Made by a program: the position numbers and the translations under genes
Origin: Micromonospora gifhornensis
GTDB taxonomy: Bacteria; Actinomycetota; Actinomycetes; Mycobacteriales; Micromonosporaceae
Length of the DNA: 64,000 nucleotides
NCBI RefSeq assembly: GCF_016863515.1
Contig: NZ_BOPA01000037.1
Coordinates: 38,020 to 102,019 of the forward strand
Direction: 5' to 3'
Shown: piece by piece, positions 16,785-25,278 of the stretch
Numbering within the stretch: position 1 is the stretch's first letter
Layout of the letters: each line of letters starts with the position of its first letter
Notes under the pieces: generated by a model
Database searches by the model: none
What the model was told of the DNA's origin: nothing
Seen by the model: the letters and a program-made list of their open reading frames with translations, nothing else

Positions 16785-17942
16785 TTGAACCTGCACGACG
16801 ACCCGGCCGAGGCCGCGTTCCGCGCCGAGCTGCGCGACTGGCTGCGGTCCCGCCTGCCGGACGACGACCCGTCCCGTACCTGGAGCACCGCCGAGCTGCG
16901 CGAGTGGAGCCGCGATCTCTCCGCGGCCGGCTACGCGGGCATCACCTGGCCCAGGGAGTACGGCGGACGTGGGCTCAGCGCCGCCTACCAGGCCATCTTC
17001 GTCGAGGAGACGGCCCGCGCGGGCGCGCCGGATCACATCAACATCATCGGCATGAACATGGTCGGTCCGACGCTCATCGCGCACGGCACCGACGAGCAGA
17101 AGGCGCGCTACCTGCCCGGCATCCTGTCCGGTCGTACCCTGTTCTGCCAGGGGTTCTCCGAGCCGGAGGCCGGCTCGGACCTGGCGGCGGTGCGCACCTC
17201 GGCGCGGCGGGCGGAGCCGGACGGCTACCTGCTCGACGGCGAGAAGGTCTGGTCCTCCTACGCCCACCTGGCCGACCACTGCCTGCTGCTGGCCCGCACC
17301 GGCCCTGCCGAGCCGAAGCACCAGGGGTTGACCTGCTTCCTGCTGGACATGCGGGCACCGGGTGTGAAGGTGTCGCCGCTGCGGCAGCTCAACGGCGACA
17401 CCGATTTCAACCAGATCATCCTGACCGACGCGCGGGTCGACGACGCAGACGTCGTGGGCGAGGTCGGCAAGGGCTGGTCGGTGGCGTTGTCCACGCTGGC
17501 CCACGAGCGGGGCACGTTCGGCATCACCCTCACCGCCCGGTTGGTCGCGCAGTTCGACCGGCTGCTGCGGCTGGTACGCGAGGTCGGTGCCGAGGACGAC
17601 CCGGCCGTCCGCCGCGAGCTGGCCGTGCTGCACGCCCGGTTGCAGGGGCTGCGGTACACCGGTTACCGGTCGCTCGCCGCGCTGCGCCGCTCCGGCGAGC
17701 CCGGCGCGGAATCCTCAATCCTCAAGCTCGAATGGTCGCTGCTGCACCAGCGGGTCTGCGCGCTCGCGCTGCGCCTGCAGGGGCCGGCGGCGCTGCTCGA
17801 CGGCGGTGACGCCGCCTGGCACGGGTACTGGCAGCGGCAGCGGCTGCGGAGCCGGGCCAACACGATCGAGGGCGGCACCTCCGAGATCCTCCGCGGGATC
17901 GTCGCCGAGCGCGTGCTGGGCCTGCCCAGGTCCCGCCAGTGA
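16785..17942 (+). CDS. Acyl-CoA dehydrogenase, catalytic-type subunit
   Basis: A 385-residue acyl-CoA dehydrogenase with WPREYGGRGLSAA, the FAD/substrate segment FCQGFSEPEAGSDLA and the C-terminal RANTIEGGTSEILRG, all well conserved. The start is a TTG at 16785 with GCGAGGA upstream; no ATG or GTG gives a better N terminus. It is followed by a second, shorter acyl-CoA dehydrogenase. Such adjacent pairs often form mixed tetramers (FadE26/27 type) that dehydrogenate bulky acyl thioesters. Here the substrate may be an acyl chain on a carrier protein rather than CoA; this is inference. Confidence 0.9.
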   Translation: MNLHDDPAEAAFRAELRDWLRSRLPDDDPSRTWSTAELREWSRDLSAAGYAGITWPREYGGRGLSAAYQAIFVEETARAGAPDHINIIGMNMVGPTLIAHGTDEQKARYLPGILSGRTLFCQGFSEPEAGSDLAAVRTSARRAEPDGYLLDGEKVWSSYAHLADHCLLLARTGPAEPKHQGLTCFLLDMRAPGVKVSPLRQLNGDTDFNQIILTDARVDDADVVGEVGKGWSVALSTLAHERGTFGITLTARLVAQFDRLLRLVREVGAEDDPAVRRELAVLHARLQGLRYTGYRSLAALRRSGEPGAESSILKLEWSLLHQRVCALALRLQGPAALLDGGDAAWHGYWQRQRLRSRANTIEGGTSEILRGIVAERVLGLPRSRQ

Positions 17943-17972
17943 CCACCGGCCCGCGACGACACGGAGATGACC

Positions 17973-19040
17973 ATGGACTTTGCCCTCACCGATGAGCAGC
18001 GGGAGATCCGGCAGGCCGCCCGGGACCACCTGGAGCGACACTATCCGCCGCTGCGGGTGTGTGCCCTGGCGGAGGGTCCCGGCGGGAGCGAGGCCGGTGC
18101 CTGGCCCGAGCTGATCCGGCAGGGCTGGCTCGACGACGACCTGGGCATGGTCGAGCTGACACTGTTGGCTGAGGAGAGCGGCCGCTGCCTGCACCCCACA
18201 CCGTGGTGGACGACTGTCGCGCTTGCCGCACCGTACGCCCGGGCCGCCGGGGAGCAGCTGACCGTCCCGGCCACCTTCGCCGACGGCGGCGGCACGGTGC
18301 GGCCCGCCCGCTCGCCGCAGGGGTGGACCCTCACCGGGCAGGTCGCGGCGGTCCCGCAGGCCGGCGCGGTGCGCTGTCTCGTGGTACGCGCCGACACCGA
18401 TCAGGGGCCTGCCGTTTTCGCCTGCGACACCGGCTCCGCCGGACTGGTCGTGGCGGAGCTGTCCACGCTGGACACGTTGCGCCGGATGGCCCGGGTCCGG
18501 TGCGACGGCACGCCGGCCCGGCTGCTCGTCGGGCCGGACCGCGCGGCGGAGGCGGCGCGTACCGCCCGGTTGCGCGGCGGGGTGCTGCTGGCCGCCGAGG
18601 CGGTCGGGGTCGCGGCGGGTGCGCTGGACATGGCCGTGGCGCACGCCCGCCAGCGGGAGCAGTTCGGGCGGCCGATCGGCAGCTTCCAGGCCGTGGCACA
18701 CCAGCTGACCGAGGCGTACGTCGACACCGAGTCGGCCCGTTCGCTGGCCTACCGCGCCGCCTGGCTGGTGCAGCACGAGCCCGAGGCGGGCGCGCAGGCG
18801 GTCGACGAGGCGGTGCTGGTGGCGCGCAGCGCGGCGGTACGCACCTGCGAAACGGCCATCCAGATCACCGGCGGAATGGGAGTGACCTGGGAGTACCCGC
18901 TGCACCGGTGGCTGCGCCGGGCGCTGTGGTTGGAGGCCTACCCCGGCTTCGGTGACGACCCGCACGACCGGGTGGCCGAGCGGCTGCTGCGGCGTGCCGA
19001 CCCGGACGAGATCACCCCGACCGCACCCGACGGACGTTAG
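17973..19040 (+). CDS. Acyl-CoA dehydrogenase, partner subunit
   Basis: A 355-residue protein of the same superfamily, with DFALTDEQREIRQAARDHLE at the start and REQFGRPIGSFQAVAHQLTE and ITGGMGVTWEYPLHRWLRRA near the end. The second ATG (17973) is preferred since GGAG is 8 bases ahead of it; an ATG at 17967 lies too close to that site. It is shorter and less conserved in the middle than the upstream copy, as in partner subunits of two-gene acyl-CoA dehydrogenases. Thirty bases separate the two genes. Confidence 0.87.
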   Translation: MDFALTDEQREIRQAARDHLERHYPPLRVCALAEGPGGSEAGAWPELIRQGWLDDDLGMVELTLLAEESGRCLHPTPWWTTVALAAPYARAAGEQLTVPATFADGGGTVRPARSPQGWTLTGQVAAVPQAGAVRCLVVRADTDQGPAVFACDTGSAGLVVAELSTLDTLRRMARVRCDGTPARLLVGPDRAAEAARTARLRGGVLLAAEAVGVAAGALDMAVAHARQREQFGRPIGSFQAVAHQLTEAYVDTESARSLAYRAAWLVQHEPEAGAQAVDEAVLVARSAAVRTCETAIQITGGMGVTWEYPLHRWLRRALWLEAYPGFGDDPHDRVAERLLRRADPDEITPTAPDGR

Positions 19041-19075
19041 CGTGACGCCGTCCGTCGACAACCGAGGAGGCCGCA

Positions 19076-19420
19076 GTGGTCAGCCCCGAAACCGTCAGCA
19101 GCATCGCCCTGTCGCTCCCCGGAGCGCACCAGTCGGCGCACTTCGACGTGACCGACTTCCGGGTCAGCAACAAGATCTTCTGCACCCTGCCCCGGCCCGG
19201 AGTGATGGGGTTGCGGATCGACGTCGCCGAGCAGGCGGCGCTCATCAGCCAGGACCCGGCGACCTTCTCGGCGCCGAACAACAAGTACGGGCAGAGCGGT
19301 TGGACCTTCGTCGAGCTGGCGACGGTCGACCCGACACAGCTGCGAGAGCTGATCACCGATGCGTGGCGCCGGCTCGCGTCCAGGAAGTTGCAGGCCGAGT
19401 TGGACGAGGCCGATTCCTGA
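19076..19420 (+). CDS. MmcQ/YjbR-like small protein
   Basis: A 114-residue protein of the MmcQ/YjbR family, recognised by SLPGAHQSAHFDVTDFRVSNKIFCTL near the start and the C-terminal helix LRELITDAWRRLA. Family members have a CyaY-like alpha/beta fold and are thought to bind DNA or other ligands; no enzymatic role is established. The GTG start at 19076 follows GAGGAGG. It sits between an acyl-CoA dehydrogenase and a methyltransferase on the same strand; whether it is a pathway component or a passenger is unknown. Confidence 0.7.
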   Translation: MVSPETVSSIALSLPGAHQSAHFDVTDFRVSNKIFCTLPRPGVMGLRIDVAEQAALISQDPATFSAPNNKYGQSGWTFVELATVDPTQLRELITDAWRRLASRKLQAELDEADS

Positions 19421-19486
19421 CGCCCCGCCACGCGACTCCGGCGGCCGTCGGCCGTCGGAGCCTCACGCGAAGGGACGGAGACACCC

Positions 19487-20503
19487 GTGGGCACCAGGCG
19501 CACCATCGACGCCGATTCGATCTTCAAGCTTCTTGAGCTCGGCGACTACCTCCTGCCGTACACCATCCGGGCGGTCTGCCTGCTCGGCGTGGCCGACCAC
19601 CTGGTGGACGGGCCGATGCCGATGTCCCGGCTGGCCCAGGCGACCGGGACCCACGAGCCCACCCTCCGCAAGACCCTGGAGTACCTCGCGACCCGGGAGG
19701 TGTTCGAGCTGGTGGAACCGGACAGCGTGGCGTTGACCCCGCTGTCGGATCTGCTGCGCGAGGAGCACCCCTACTCGGCCCGCGACATCTTCCTCTCCCC
19801 GGTGGCGTGCACCCGGGCGATGGAGGGGCTGCCCGAGTCGATCCGCACCGGTGGGCCCGCGTTCGACGTGGTGCACGGCCGGTCCATGTGGGAACACCTG
19901 CGCGACCAGCCCGAGGACGGCGAGGCCTTCGACAAGGTGATGAGCGGGGTCACCAGCATGGAGTTGCTGGCGGTGCTGCGGGCCTGCGACTGGCAGCGCT
20001 TCGACAGCATCGTCGACGTCGGCGGCGGCAACGGTGGGTTCCTGGCCAGCCTGCTGCGCCGGGTTCGCGGTGCCAGTGGGGTGCTGTTCGACCTGCCGGG
20101 TGTGGTGGCGAACGCCCCCGCCGTGCTGGCCGCCGCCGGAGTGGCCGACCGGGTGGAGGTGGTGCCGGGCAGCTTCCTGGAGGGGCCGATCCCGCCCGGC
20201 GGCGACGCGTACGTGCTCAAGCGCATCCTCTACAGCTGGAGCGACGACGAGGTGGTGGGCATCCTGGGCCGGGTCCGGGCCGCGATGAAGCCGCACAGCC
20301 GGCTGTTCATCATGGAGGCCGGACGGCAGGAGGCTGAGGTGCCGGCGTTGGCACGCCGCATGGACCTGCTCATGCACACCCTCACCGCCGGCGGCGCGCG
20401 GACCCTCGACCAGCAGAGCGAGCTGCTGAACCGCGCCGGCCTGGAGTTGGTGCGCAGCATCTCCACCCCGATGTTCCCGATCATCGAGGCGGCGCCCGCG
20501 TGA
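19487..20503 (+). CDS. SAM-dependent O-methyltransferase (first of three)
   Basis: A 338-residue class I methyltransferase of the plant-caffeate/acetylserotonin type: an N-terminal winged-helix dimerisation part (LLGVADHLVDGPMPMSRLAQ) and a Rossmann domain with the SAM motif VDVGGGNGGFLA. Such enzymes usually methylate hydroxyl groups of aromatic or polyketide-like substrates. The GTG start at 19487 follows GGGACGGAG. Its stop overlaps the start of the FAAL-like gene (GTGA), so they are co-translated. It is related to the methyltransferase at 39573-40604, which has the same layout. Confidence 0.88.
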   Translation: MGTRRTIDADSIFKLLELGDYLLPYTIRAVCLLGVADHLVDGPMPMSRLAQATGTHEPTLRKTLEYLATREVFELVEPDSVALTPLSDLLREEHPYSARDIFLSPVACTRAMEGLPESIRTGGPAFDVVHGRSMWEHLRDQPEDGEAFDKVMSGVTSMELLAVLRACDWQRFDSIVDVGGGNGGFLASLLRRVRGASGVLFDLPGVVANAPAVLAAAGVADRVEVVPGSFLEGPIPPGGDAYVLKRILYSWSDDEVVGILGRVRAAMKPHSRLFIMEAGRQEAEVPALARRMDLLMHTLTAGGARTLDQQSELLNRAGLELVRSISTPMFPIIEAAPA

Positions 20504-22113
20504 CCGGCCCGCTCGCCTGGCTGGACCGGCCCGACGAGCGGCGCGGCATCCGGTTCGCCGAACCCGACGGATCGTGGCGGCTCTGGTCGTACGCGGAACT
20601 GGCCGACCTGGTGCGCCGGTACGCGACGGCGCTGCGCGACGCCGGGGTGGACGCGGGCGACGTGGTGTCGATAGTGGAAACGACCGGTCCACGGTTCGTG
20701 GGGCTGCTGTTCGGCAGCATGCTTGCCGGTGCCGCCGCCTCACCTGTGGCACCGCCACCACCTTTCGGTGACCGGGAACGCTGGGCCGAGCACCTGCGTG
20801 GCGTGCTGCGGGCCAGTACGCCCCGGCTGGTCGTGCACGACCCGGCGCTGCCCCTGGTGGCCGAGGTCTGCGCCGGGGCGGGCGTGCCCGCGTACGACGG
20901 TGAGGGGCTGCTCGCCGGCGCCGACGGCCGATGGGCGGCGGCACCGACGCCGGATGGGCCGGCGCTTGTGCAGTTCACCTCGGGCAGCAGCGGTCGGGTA
21001 CGCGGGGTCCGGGTGCCCCGTCCGGCGCTTGCCGCCACCGTCGCCGGCATCCAGCGGTGGCTGCGGATGACCCCCGACGACCCCACCGCCTCCTGGCTGC
21101 CCGTGCACCACGACATGGGCCTGGTGGGCTGTCTGCTGGCACCGGTGGCCACCGGGTCGGACCTGTGGCTGATGTCGCCGGGCGACTTCGTCCGCCGACC
21201 GCTGCGCTACCTGGAGTGCTTCGGCCGCCACGGTGCCCGACTGACCGCGATGCCGGCCTTCGGGCTGGACCACATCATCCGGCGGGTGCCCCGCAACGCC
21301 CTCGCCGGCATGGACTTCTCGGCGTGGCGGGCGGTGATCGTCGGCGCGGAGCGGATCCAGCCCGCCCTGCTGACCGAGTTCGTCCGCTTCGCCGCACCGC
21401 ACGGGCTGCGCCGCGAGGCGCTGCTGCCCGCGTACGGGCTGGCCGAGGCGACGCTGTCGGTGACCGGCGTACCGCTGGACACCGGCTGGCGTACCGCCAC
21501 CGTCGAGCAGGGTGAGGTGGTGGGTTGCGGGCGTCCACTCGCCGGTGCGCAGGTGACGGTGGTGGACGACGACGGCCGGGTCGTCGACGACGGCACGGTC
21601 GGCGAGATCGTGGTGCGTGGCCCGTCCGTGGCGGCGGGTTATCTGCCGGCGAACGCCGACGGCACAGCCAGCGGCACCCGACTGGTCGACGGGGAGGTGC
21701 ACACCGGCGACGCGGGTTTCCTCGTCGACGGGGAACTGTTCGTGCTGGGCCGCCTCGGTGACGGTGTGAAGGTGCGCGGGCGGATGCTCCTCGCCGAGGA
21801 CGTCGAGGCGGCGGTCGTCTCGGCCTGCGGTGCGCCGGTCGGGCGGATCACCGCCCTGCTCGGGCAGGTCGGTGACGCACCCCGGGTGGTCCTGCTGCTG
21901 GTCCGGCCCGAGCCGGACTGGCTGACGGCGGCCTGTGCCGCGGCCGAGGTCGCCGCGGAGGGGGTACCGGTGGAGGCGGTGGTCGTGCCGGCCGGCGCGG
22001 TGGCCCGCACCAGCAGCGGCAAACCCCGCCGTCGCCTGATGTGGCAGGACTACCTGGCCGGCCGACTCCGCTCCGCCGAGCCGGTACCGGCCGGACCGCC
22101 CGCAACGCCCTGA
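20500..22113 (+). CDS. Fatty-acyl-AMP ligase-like adenylating enzyme (FAAL)
   Basis: A 537-residue adenylate-forming enzyme. It has VQFTSGSSGRVRGVRVP (A3), LPVHHDMGLVG and PAYGLAEATLSVTG, wording characteristic of fatty-acyl-AMP ligases rather than amino-acid adenylation domains, and it ends with the lysine motif RTSSGKPRRR. FAALs make acyl adenylates and pass the acyl group to a carrier protein, not to CoA. It is translationally coupled to the methyltransferase before it. With two stand-alone carrier proteins and the acyl-CoA dehydrogenase pair in this cluster, it probably starts a short acyl-carrier pathway; chain length and identity cannot be read. Confidence 0.85.
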   Translation: MTGPLAWLDRPDERRGIRFAEPDGSWRLWSYAELADLVRRYATALRDAGVDAGDVVSIVETTGPRFVGLLFGSMLAGAAASPVAPPPPFGDRERWAEHLRGVLRASTPRLVVHDPALPLVAEVCAGAGVPAYDGEGLLAGADGRWAAAPTPDGPALVQFTSGSSGRVRGVRVPRPALAATVAGIQRWLRMTPDDPTASWLPVHHDMGLVGCLLAPVATGSDLWLMSPGDFVRRPLRYLECFGRHGARLTAMPAFGLDHIIRRVPRNALAGMDFSAWRAVIVGAERIQPALLTEFVRFAAPHGLRREALLPAYGLAEATLSVTGVPLDTGWRTATVEQGEVVGCGRPLAGAQVTVVDDDGRVVDDGTVGEIVVRGPSVAAGYLPANADGTASGTRLVDGEVHTGDAGFLVDGELFVLGRLGDGVKVRGRMLLAEDVEAAVVSACGAPVGRITALLGQVGDAPRVVLLLVRPEPDWLTAACAAAEVAAEGVPVEAVVVPAGAVARTSSGKPRRRLMWQDYLAGRLRSAEPVPAGPPATP

Positions 22114-22119
22114 CCGCCC

Positions 22120-22134
22120 GCTCCGGGCCGGAGC
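22120..22134. terminator. Short hairpin between convergent genes
   Basis: A 7-bp GC-rich inverted repeat with a 1-base centre in the 58-bp gap between the FAAL-like gene and the converging thioesterase. It is weak as a terminator, with further GC-rich partial complements nearby. Confidence 0.35.
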
Positions 22135-22171
22135 CGGGCCGGCAGGGCAGCGGGCCGACGGCGTTCGACGG

Positions 22172-22939
22172 TCAGTGCGGCTGACCGGCGGGCAGGCCGA
22201 GCGCCTCGCGGAGGTGGTCGAGCACCTCGGCCTGCCGGTCGATCAGGTAGAAGTGGTGCCCGGGCAGCACCCGGAGCTGGAAGTCCCCGGTGGTGCAGCG
22301 CCGCCAGTCGGCGACCTCGGGCACGTGTGCCTCCGGGTCGTCGTCGCCGGTGATCGCGGTGACCGGCACCGACAGCGGCGCACCGAAGGTGGGCCGGTAG
22401 GTCTCGACGAGCCGGTAGTCGGCCCGCAGTGTGGGCATCAACGCGCTGCGCAGCTCCGGGTGGGCCAGCGCCTCGTCGGTGGTGCCACCGAGGCGACGCA
22501 GCTCGTCCCAGAGATCCTCGTCGCTGCCGAGGTGCTTGACGCCCGGCCGGTGGTGCTGCGGGGCCGGCCGACCGGAGACGATCAGCCGGCGCGGCGGAGC
22601 GCCGAGACCGTGTTCGAGCCGGTGCGCCACCTCGTACGCGACGGCGGCACCCATGCTGTGCCCAAACAGCGCGAAGTCGGTGTGCAGCAACGGTTGCAGC
22701 GCGGCGACGATCCCGTCGACCATCGTGGCCATGTCCCGTACGCACGGCTCGTGGATGCGGTCCAGCCGACCGGGGTACTGCACCGCCACGACCTCCACCT
22801 CGGCGGGCAGCCGTACGGCCCACTGCCGGTAGAAGGTCGCGTTGCCGCTGGCGTACGGGAAGCAGACCAGGCGCCAGGTCGCGGCCGGACGCGGCCGGTA
22901 GCGGCGCAACCAGGACGTGGCCTGCGCGGTCCCCCTCAC
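22172..22939 (-). CDS. Type II thioesterase
   Basis: A 255-residue alpha/beta hydrolase of the stand-alone NRPS/PKS thioesterase group: FPYASGNATFYRQW near the N terminus, the nucleophile serine (about residue 95) in FGHSMGAAVAYE, an aspartate region TGDDDPEAH and the catalytic histidine in PGHHFYL. These enzymes remove wrong or stalled groups from carrier domains. It is the last gene of the minus-strand NRPS operon and is coupled by GTGA to the imide reductase. Confidence 0.92.
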   Translation of the reverse strand: MRGTAQATSWLRRYRPRPAATWRLVCFPYASGNATFYRQWAVRLPAEVEVVAVQYPGRLDRIHEPCVRDMATMVDGIVAALQPLLHTDFALFGHSMGAAVAYEVAHRLEHGLGAPPRRLIVSGRPAPQHHRPGVKHLGSDEDLWDELRRLGGTTDEALAHPELRSALMPTLRADYRLVETYRPTFGAPLSVPVTAITGDDDPEAHVPEVADWRRCTTGDFQLRVLPGHHFYLIDRQAEVLDHLREALGLPAGQPH

Positions 22940-24069
22940 GGTCGGGCCGCCTCGTCACCGGCGGCGGCGATGGCCTTGAGGTCGTCGTCGGTCAACGGCT
23001 CGGGCGGGGTGGAGGAGAGCAGCTCCGGTGGGCCGAGCCGCAGCGTCAGGTCCTGCCACAGCTTGCACAGCGACAGGTGGTACTGCCCCCGGCGCAACGG
23101 ATCCTGCCGTTCCTCGGCGGCCTGGTGCAGCTCGGTGAGGGCGTGCGCGATGCCGGCCGGCCACAGGCTGCGGAAGATGTGCCGGTACGACGGCACGGTG
23201 GCCGGGCCGAGCACGACGGCGCTGGGGGCCTGCGCGTCGTCCGGCATGGTGGCGTAGTGGGGGTCGGCGTTCGGGTCGGCGACCTCGCGGGGGAAGTCGG
23301 GGCGGGCCGACCAGACGACCGGCCCGTGGGTGTTGACCAGGGTCAGGTTCCCGGCCTCGGTGCCGATGCTGATGCGGTGCATCAGGTGGGCGTAGTTGTC
23401 CGGGTCGGCGGGGTCCATCTGGTTCTGGATCCGCAGCGTGGTGGGCACCCCGGCCAGCACCCCGTCGAGGCTGCGGAAGGGGATGTCCAGGCTGGTCGCG
23501 GCGGCGACCGTCGGCGTCGTCGCGGGCAGGTCGCCGAAGGCGAACGGCCGTACCCCGCCGAGCGACTGTCCGAGGATGTCCAGCAGCGAGTACGCCAGCT
23601 GGAACCCGGCCGCCGCGTCGATGTAGAGCGGACGCTGCCGCCGCAGCAACTCCTGCGCCGCCGCCACGAACCGGCGTACCGGGGCGACGTGCGTGTAGAA
23701 CGGGTTCAGGTGGTAGACGACGCCGTGTCGGCGGGCGGTACGCAGATTCTCCGCCAGCTCGTCGTGGTGCAGGGGGTGCTCCTGGAGCACGTGGATGCCG
23801 CGGGCCATCAGCGCGCGGGCCAGCTCCGAGCCCCGTCCGCCGAGCAGGCCACCACGGATCACCACACACGCCATGTCGATGTCGTCGGGCAGCTGGTCCG
23901 GGTCGGTGTACAGCGGCGCGTCGTAGCGGCGGGCGCAGGCGCGGGAGCGTTCGCTGCCGGCAGCGATCACACCGGCCAACTCGAAGGGCAGCTCCGGGTT
24001 GCGGAACGCCTCCAGGTAGACCTGACCGAATCGGGCGCCACAGACGACGACCCGGGGACGTTGCCTCAC
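22936..24069 (-). CDS. Thiazolinyl imide reductase homologue
   Basis: A 377-residue NADPH-type oxidoreductase of the Irp3/PchG group. The N-terminal Rossmann motif reads VVVCGARFGQVYLEAF and the second domain contains HVLQEHPLHHDEL and VVYHLNPFYTH. Known members reduce one thiazoline ring of the carrier-bound chain to a thiazolidine, as in pyochelin and yersiniabactin. Its presence supports the reading of the cysteine modules as heterocyclising. The GTG start overlaps the previous stop and its own stop overlaps the thioesterase start, so it is a tightly coupled member of the NRPS operon. Confidence 0.85.
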   Translation of the reverse strand: MRQRPRVVVCGARFGQVYLEAFRNPELPFELAGVIAAGSERSRACARRYDAPLYTDPDQLPDDIDMACVVIRGGLLGGRGSELARALMARGIHVLQEHPLHHDELAENLRTARRHGVVYHLNPFYTHVAPVRRFVAAAQELLRRQRPLYIDAAAGFQLAYSLLDILGQSLGGVRPFAFGDLPATTPTVAAATSLDIPFRSLDGVLAGVPTTLRIQNQMDPADPDNYAHLMHRISIGTEAGNLTLVNTHGPVVWSARPDFPREVADPNADPHYATMPDDAQAPSAVVLGPATVPSYRHIFRSLWPAGIAHALTELHQAAEERQDPLRRGQYHLSLCKLWQDLTLRLGPPELLSSTPPEPLTDDDLKAIAAAGDEAARP

Positions 24070-25175
24070 AGTGCCTCCTCCACGTGGCCGCCGACGTGGG
24101 CGGCTTCACCGTCGAACACGCTCAGGTCGCTCACGGCGGCAGAGCCGCCGAGCAGGTCCACGGCGAGCTGCGGGTCGAGCGCCTCCCCCGCGAGATGCAG
24201 GCCGGCAGCCAGGTTCCCCCCGGTGAGCGCCGCCACGGCGACGGCCGCGAACGCGCCGGTGAGCGCGCTGGCGCTGGCACCGCGCAGCACGAGGGTCCGG
24301 GCGTCACCGGCGGCTGTGGTCAGCTCCACCACGAACAGCTGGTAGGTCGCCTGCCCGAAGGCGTCCAGTTCGGCGGCGCGGCGCAACGCCTCGGCGGCGT
24401 CCCCGCCGGCCGGGGGCTGCCGCAGCACCTGCGCCACGTGCGGCCCGGCGAAGACCGAGTGCCAGGTGGCGTCGGTGACGCCCAGGTCCCGGGCGACCCG
24501 TTCCAGTTCGGTGCTCAGGTACGGCACCGCCGTCGCCGGTTCCGGGAAGAACGGCAACTCCACGTCGGTACGGGTGGACAGCGGCTGTCGTACGCCTGCG
24601 GTCAGCGCCGTCCCGGCCTGACCGAACCCCTCCCCCACCCGCAGATAGTCCGCTGCGGCGGTGGCGGTGAACCGGTCCCGACCACCGAGGTAGCCCAGCA
24701 GGGCGCGCGGCGGCTGCGGCAGGACGGCGGCGAGATGACGGGGCAGCAGTGCGCTCAGGCCGGGCATCATGCCGGCGGAGATCACCGCGGTCCGCTCCGG
24801 CGCTCCCGCCAACAAGGCCCGCACCTGCTCCCACAGGACGTCGTCACCTGCGGCGTCGACGTAGTCGGCACCGGCGGCGAGCGCCACCCGCGCCACCCGG
24901 TCCTCCACCAGGTAGGCCGGGCCGGCGCAGTTGAGCACGACGTCGCAGCCGGCACAGAAGCGGTGCAACGCCTCGGCGTCGTCGAGGTCGACCACCTCGA
25001 CGGTGGGCGGGGATCCGGTGGCGGTGAGCCCGTCGGCCAGCGCGTCGAGGGGTGCGCGGCGGCGACCGGCGAGGCGCAGCGTGTGCCGGCCCCGCCGGTG
25101 CAACTCGGTCACCGCGACGGAACCGACCGCGCCGGCCGCGCCGACGACACCCACCACCGGCGCCGTCCCGGTCAC
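24066..25175 (-). CDS. Saccharopine dehydrogenase-like NAD(P)-binding protein
   Basis: A 369-residue protein with the Rossmann motif VVGVVGAAGAVGSVAVTELHRRG at the N terminus and DVVLNCAGPAYLVEDRVARVAL further on, as in the saccharopine dehydrogenase NADP-binding superfamily, which includes enoyl reductases and other imine- or enoyl-acting enzymes. It sits between the NRPSs and the imide reductase, so an imine or oxazoline/thiazoline reduction is plausible but not shown. The start is GTG 25175 with GGAGG 7 bases upstream inside a short direct repeat. Confidence 0.75.
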   Translation of the reverse strand: MTGTAPVVGVVGAAGAVGSVAVTELHRRGRHTLRLAGRRRAPLDALADGLTATGSPPTVEVVDLDDAEALHRFCAGCDVVLNCAGPAYLVEDRVARVALAAGADYVDAAGDDVLWEQVRALLAGAPERTAVISAGMMPGLSALLPRHLAAVLPQPPRALLGYLGGRDRFTATAAADYLRVGEGFGQAGTALTAGVRQPLSTRTDVELPFFPEPATAVPYLSTELERVARDLGVTDATWHSVFAGPHVAQVLRQPPAGGDAAEALRRAAELDAFGQATYQLFVVELTTAAGDARTLVLRGASASALTGAFAAVAVAALTGGNLAAGLHLAGEALDPQLAVDLLGGSAAVSDLSVFDGEAAHVGGHVEEAL

Positions 25176-25180
25176 CGGAA

Positions 25181-25235
25181 GACCTCCGGCGACCCGGCCC
25201 GGGCGGGGGAGACCTCCGGCGACCCGGACCGGGCG
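25181..25235. repeat. Direct repeat of 25 bp carrying a ribosome binding site
   Basis: Two copies (25181-25205 and 25211-25235) match at 24 of 25 positions with a 30-base period. On the minus strand each contains GGAGG; the copy at 25181-25205 provides the ribosome site of the saccharopine dehydrogenase-like gene. It looks like a small tandem duplication in the gap below the NRPS gene. Confidence 0.85.
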
Positions 25236-25278
25236 ACGACCGGGATTCGTCCTGGTCCGGACCAGAGCGGGCAGCCCA

